This document shows positions 50,481-64,000 of a DNA stretch of 64,000 nt, in pieces. The stretch is from Pseudisothecium myosuroides (taxonomy: Eukaryota; Streptophyta; Bryopsida; Hypnales; Lembophyllaceae), in contig OX637295.1 of assembly GCA_951799445.1 (NCBI GenBank), positions 4,774,001 through 4,838,000 of the forward strand, given 5' to 3'. The notes under the pieces are model-generated. The model was not told the origin of the DNA and did no database searches. It worked only from the letters and a program-made list of their open reading frames with translations. Position 1 is the stretch's first letter; every line of letters begins with the position of its first letter. The position numbers and the translations under genes were made by a program.

Positions 50481-52197
50481 ACCCCTACAAATGTTACTTC
50501 AAACATATGTCTTCTAAACATGAGACTGTATATATTGTGCACACCTACAATCAACACTTTAAAAATTCATAATTAATGCATAATTATGGTGTCCAAAAAA
50601 CACGTGCAAATACTGTGTGGAAGCCTCTTTCAAATACCAACTACGACCTCCCACCACCAACGACGACCACGACAGCATTATCATGATAGAAACCAGGCAT
50701 GCTCAGATGCTTTCAGCGCATAGCAACCTTAATTATTAGTCAACAACTTTGCAGCTCCCCCAGTCTCCAAGCGTTTCAATTATACAAATGTACCATGACC
50801 AACTTTGCAGATCATGGCTGACCTACCTGCCCTAAACATCGTCAATTCAGGTGGCATCTTTTCGTGCTCAAAAGCTATTGCGAGAAAGATCCCACGACCA
50901 ATTCATACCAGACTTTTCAAACCATCAATCACTTCGTATTTGCGAATTAGATGCTCCAGTACCAGCCATTGATATAGACAAACCTCTTTTTCCTTCAGGG
51001 TTGGTATTTGCATGCAGACGATGACAGCCTAGGAGCGTTCAATCGATTGTCGATGGAGCACGCTGGGAACCTTGAAGGAGCGTCCATTTGAAATCAGGTT
51101 TGTAGCTCCTTCACCATTCCAACACTTGCAGATCGAAATCGACTGTCTTTGAAGTTAGTAGCTGTTTTGTCAATTCTGTAGAGAATAGCGAAGATGGCCA
51201 TGGCCATTCTGTAGTCAATTGTGGTCATGCAGAAGCAAGCACTGGAATTTGTAACTGGGATCTCAGTTAACTTGCGAGTGACTCGCAGCTAGCTAGTGCG
51301 CAGATTAGCCGCCTTTGTACAAACGAAGAATATGGATGGTTACCCAGTTTCATTCTTTGTGTGGTTGAAGAGACTTTAGTCTCCGAGTGTGAAGGAATTT
51401 CGGCACTCTCGGGCTTGTGGACATTCCTTCATTAGATAATAAAAGGGAATGTCGGATCGCCCTGGTGCTTTACTTTTAATTAAGGCGAGACTCTACACAG
51501 ATAGACTGTGATTTTGGCAACATTCCTCAACGGGAGAACATACACAGTGGATTGCAAACTGAACTGCACACGGTTCGCCCGGCAGTATACTTCGCCGTGT
51601 GCATTGCATGTTTGGTCCACTACTCTCGAGATGGCAATCAGTGAGTCGTATAGAATGCCAGGTCTTTTGAATCTCAAATGTCCTGATTTGGAGTTTGGTT
51701 GATCAACGCTTTCACAAATGACTGAGAAAAGGTCAATGTCGTGAAATTGGCCAAATTCCACCACTTTAGCAGTTTCCAGGGCTGACGGCTTGAAATGTAT
51801 ATCTAGTTTTACCTGGCCTAGAGCTTTATGCAAATGAACGTCACAATTCGGGACTGGGTAAAAGCACGCCAATTCAACGTAATTGACGATGAGAGAGTCA
51901 GTAACCTGCGTTAGAACCTTCGTTTAACTAGCCAACCAGACAGTGAAACTTGCCTTGAAACTAAGACTCAGCACCATGATTGCGGAGTGTGGGCTTTCAG
52001 GCAGTTAAACAAGCGTGAATTCGTAAGTGTATTTGATGAGTGGTTTCAACCTCTCTTCACGTATCATCAATTCCCAGAACAAAATTCGCAAAGCATAGAC
52101 AGGGATGTCAGCGTAACCAAGAACCATGTGGGTAAGACCCAATGATCGACACACGGTAGACGGAAAATCCCGAACAATTGGTTCATCCTATAATATA
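50481..52197. other. Intergenic, becoming GC-richer towards the ABCC gene
   Basis: From about 50600 the composition is less AT-rich and free of the element families listed. Apart from the open frame listed separately (51480-51872), no gene is supported. Confidence 0.5.
51480..51872 (-). CDS. Unidentified open frame, 130 codons
   Basis: ATG-to-stop frame on the minus strand, 2.2 kb upstream of and divergent to the ABCC gene. The peptide has mixed composition (VKLDIHFKPSALETAKVVEF, CNAHGEVYCRANRVQFSLQS), without signal peptide, membrane segment or motif I recognise. It could be a short gene, an exon of a decayed gene, or chance in GC-moderate DNA. I cannot assign a function. Confidence 0.2.
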   Translation of the reverse strand: MACFYPVPNCDVHLHKALGQVKLDIHFKPSALETAKVVEFGQFHDIDLFSVICESVDQPNSKSGHLRFKRPGILYDSLIAISRVVDQTCNAHGEVYCRANRVQFSLQSTVYVLPLRNVAKITVYLCRVSP

Positions 52198-52400
52198 CTC
52201 CCTGCGTCCAAAATAAGTACTCCTGTTTGGGCTTCATGTTTTCTTAAGGCTGTTTGGAGTAGGTCGTATGGACGCTTTTGTTCTGTCGAATTCTACTTAG
52301 GTTGCAATGAACATATACAATGTTCTTCATTGATTCTGGTGTTATATAATTTGGACCCTTTTGAATTTGTGCTCTTCATAACACGACCGGTGGGAGGGAG
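52198..52400. mobile_element. Stowaway-like MITE (Tc1/mariner group)
   Basis: TA followed by CTCCCTGCGTCCAAAATAAG at the left, and GGTGGGAGGGAG followed by TA at the right. These are the classic Stowaway terminus and TA target duplication. The length is 203 without the TA. It lies 1.6 kb upstream of the ABCC start codon. It is non-coding; any frame crossing it is incidental. Confidence 0.88.
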
Positions 52401-54042
52401 TACTTCGTCCTGCTTCTCCTGACGCTCCATGGTGGGGTCTCCTTCATGGATTTTGCTCTCATGGATAAGAGGGGAAAGTCGAGGTACAAAGTCTTAGCTG
52501 CAAACCACCAAACCCTGACACTCCCTGAAGTTAATTTCCTGACCAAAATGAGCAATCAGTCTGGCGCTCCTGGTCAGTCTACTGCTCTGGTCTGTCTGTA
52601 AGTTCCCTCTTAGACTTCGTGACGATGCCGATATAAGCTTAGCAACAGCCGCGGTTCTCCTTGAAAGCCGGTATGAGCGCCACCCCATTCAGCTTGACTC
52701 AGAGGTTGCTTTGCTTGCAAGTCACTGCACACTTTTCAACGTTGCGTGGCCGCACTTTCAGAATCTACTGTACAGTACAAGGAAACAAACACTGAAATAA
52801 ATATATAAAACTAAATAGTCTACTGTACGTACATGTCGATCCTCGGGCGAGTCCAAGTCCAAACAGGAGCTCGGCATTCGAGTAGGCACCACGGCAGCAC
52901 TTGCGGTCTGTATTATGGTCCTGAGAGCTGAGTCATTATTGCAACAAAAGTCTCTTTACCGCCAGTTATTTTATTTCAGTTTTGCAAAAAATCATATCCA
53001 TGTGGCGCAGGCAGGTCGTAGAATCGGCCTGCAACAGATTCTTCGGAATTCAAACCAGTCTAAATTTTACTTCTATCATAATTGATTTGTAGGAATCTTT
53101 TCAGTAAGATCTTTTAGTCAAATAACAACACTTATTAATTTACTCTGGGCTATCAGTTGTGAGAAGCATGCAGTCCGGTATCTCTTGACTGTATTTAGAC
53201 TCAAATGGACGGCTCATATAGGAGGAATGTACGTCGCAAACAGAGAATGGCTCATACCCGCGAATGTTCTCATTTGGAAGTATCCTGTGTGCAACAGTGG
53301 TCCGCAAGTGATTTTGGAATAAGTTCATGTTCCTGAAAACATTGCTCAATGTGCTGAAATTTCAATTTTACACTGAGATTTTCACATTCTTCGTACCCAT
53401 AATTATTTTCGGGTAGAATCATTTGCTAAATAGGCACTCAAGAGAGCTCTGTGTGACGATCAGAGTATTAGGGTTCCAACTTCGAAGATCGGAGTTGCTG
53501 CACGGAATCTGGCCGTTTTTTTTCGTCCGACTTTGAGCTTTGCAGACAAAAGTTTTGAACAGACTTTCCAGGACATTGCAGGAAATTGCAAGAGCTTTGA
53601 ACAGACTTTCCAGCAGTTTGCAGGAAATTTGCAAGAGTTTGAACAGACTTTCCAGGACTTTTGCAGGATGTCCGTATAGATAACTTGTCGGGCACGCTTG
53701 AAGAATACTTAAGCTTAACCGGGGCGCAGGCAGTGATATGTATTCTTATAAGGCGTGACCTCAAAGCCATGGAATTCGAGGACTGTCAGTAAAAAGTGGG
53801 TTAAATTCGGAATCAATTCCGCCTCATTTTTGCAGATTTCGACTGTGTTTTGGACTTTAGAAACAAGCATCTTCTAGCCAGCTGTGTAGCTTTGAATACC
53901 CTGAGAATTTGAGCGTGGCTTAGCTTTGCGATTGAGAGGTCACATTGTCTCTAGAGAGGTATTGATACATTGTCATTGATGTGAGCTTCCGTGATTGCAG
54001 CAGCTCACTTAGCATTGTTGCAATCGAAACTCGGGAGCGGCG
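52401..54042 (+). other. Upstream region of the ABCC gene
   Basis: Probably promoter and 5' UTR. Moderate GC, no element families except a short tandem repeat at 53552-53668. No clear TATA box or other regulatory site that I would defend. Confidence 0.45.
53552..53668. repeat. 42-bp tandem repeat, nearly three copies
   Basis: TTGAACAGACTTTCCAG occurs at 53555, 53597 and 53639, exactly 42 bases apart, each followed by a GCAGGAAATT or GCAGGATG variant. A minus-strand frame across it merely repeats GKSVQ-type peptides. Confidence 0.9.
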
Positions 54043-63838
<9,796 letters not shown>

Positions 63839-64000
63839 AAAGAGGACATACAGCGTTGGGCAAAGTGGCTGTATGATTCAAAGCAAGACTTCATGACACA
63901 GATATTTCAAGAATCTCAATCGACGGCGATTCCTGTGGATTTGCGGATCGTCCTTGCATTTTTTTGACTTCATCTGATGGAGCAAAGTTCCGCTTGACCT
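63839..64000 (+). other. ABCC 3' flank
   Basis: Likely 3' UTR, running to the window edge. No AATAAA is present in the visible part. Confidence 0.6.

Overview
The window is nuclear DNA from a green plant, most likely a land plant of bryophyte, lycophyte or fern grade. The evidence is two intron-containing plant-type genes with canonical GT-AG introns: a cytokinin dehydrogenase (CKX) and a full-length ABC transporter of the ABCC/MRP class. Their exons are GC-richer than the long, very AT-rich, repeat-filled DNA around them. I cannot name the species.

Layout. Positions 1-25000 are a repeat landscape with no gene I can support. It holds long foldbacks, minisatellites and many short inverted-terminal elements, several nested in each other, plus the decayed remains of a piggyBac-superfamily transposase on the minus strand (about 18.0-20.9 kb). 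Positions 25-27.2 kb are the GC-richer upstream region of CKX. CKX runs on the plus strand from 27234 to 31380 (five exons, 557 codons). Positions 31.4-50.5 kb are AT-rich intergenic DNA with more elements, including a ten-copy array of units of about 200 bp at 40.85-42.85 kb. Positions 50.5-54 kb lie upstream of the second gene and contain a Stowaway-like MITE. The ABCC transporter fills 54043-63838 on the plus strand (15 exons, 1502 codons).

The most interesting content is a mobile-element system. At least eight elements have both ends of the form TTAA-CCCCTAAAG...CTTTAGGGG-TTAA, lengths of roughly 0.6-1 kb, and often a hairpin just inside one end. One insertion can be read directly. The copy at 9838-10771 sits inside the copy at 8841-11034, while a sister copy at 13649-14573 keeps the uninterrupted site with a single TTAA. 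TTAA is therefore duplicated on insertion, as expected for piggyBac elements. The only related protein remnant visible is the piggyBac-like transposase pseudogene, which is itself interrupted by a 1-kb foldback. Whether that transposase family mobilised these elements is inference.

The two genes are not an operon and no direct functional link is shown. CKX would degrade cytokinins in the secretory/apoplastic compartment. The ABCC protein would pump conjugated organic anions across a membrane, most often the tonoplast in plants. Intron/exon structures were assembled by eye from reading frame, splice sites and family conservation; both models close in frame from start to stop.
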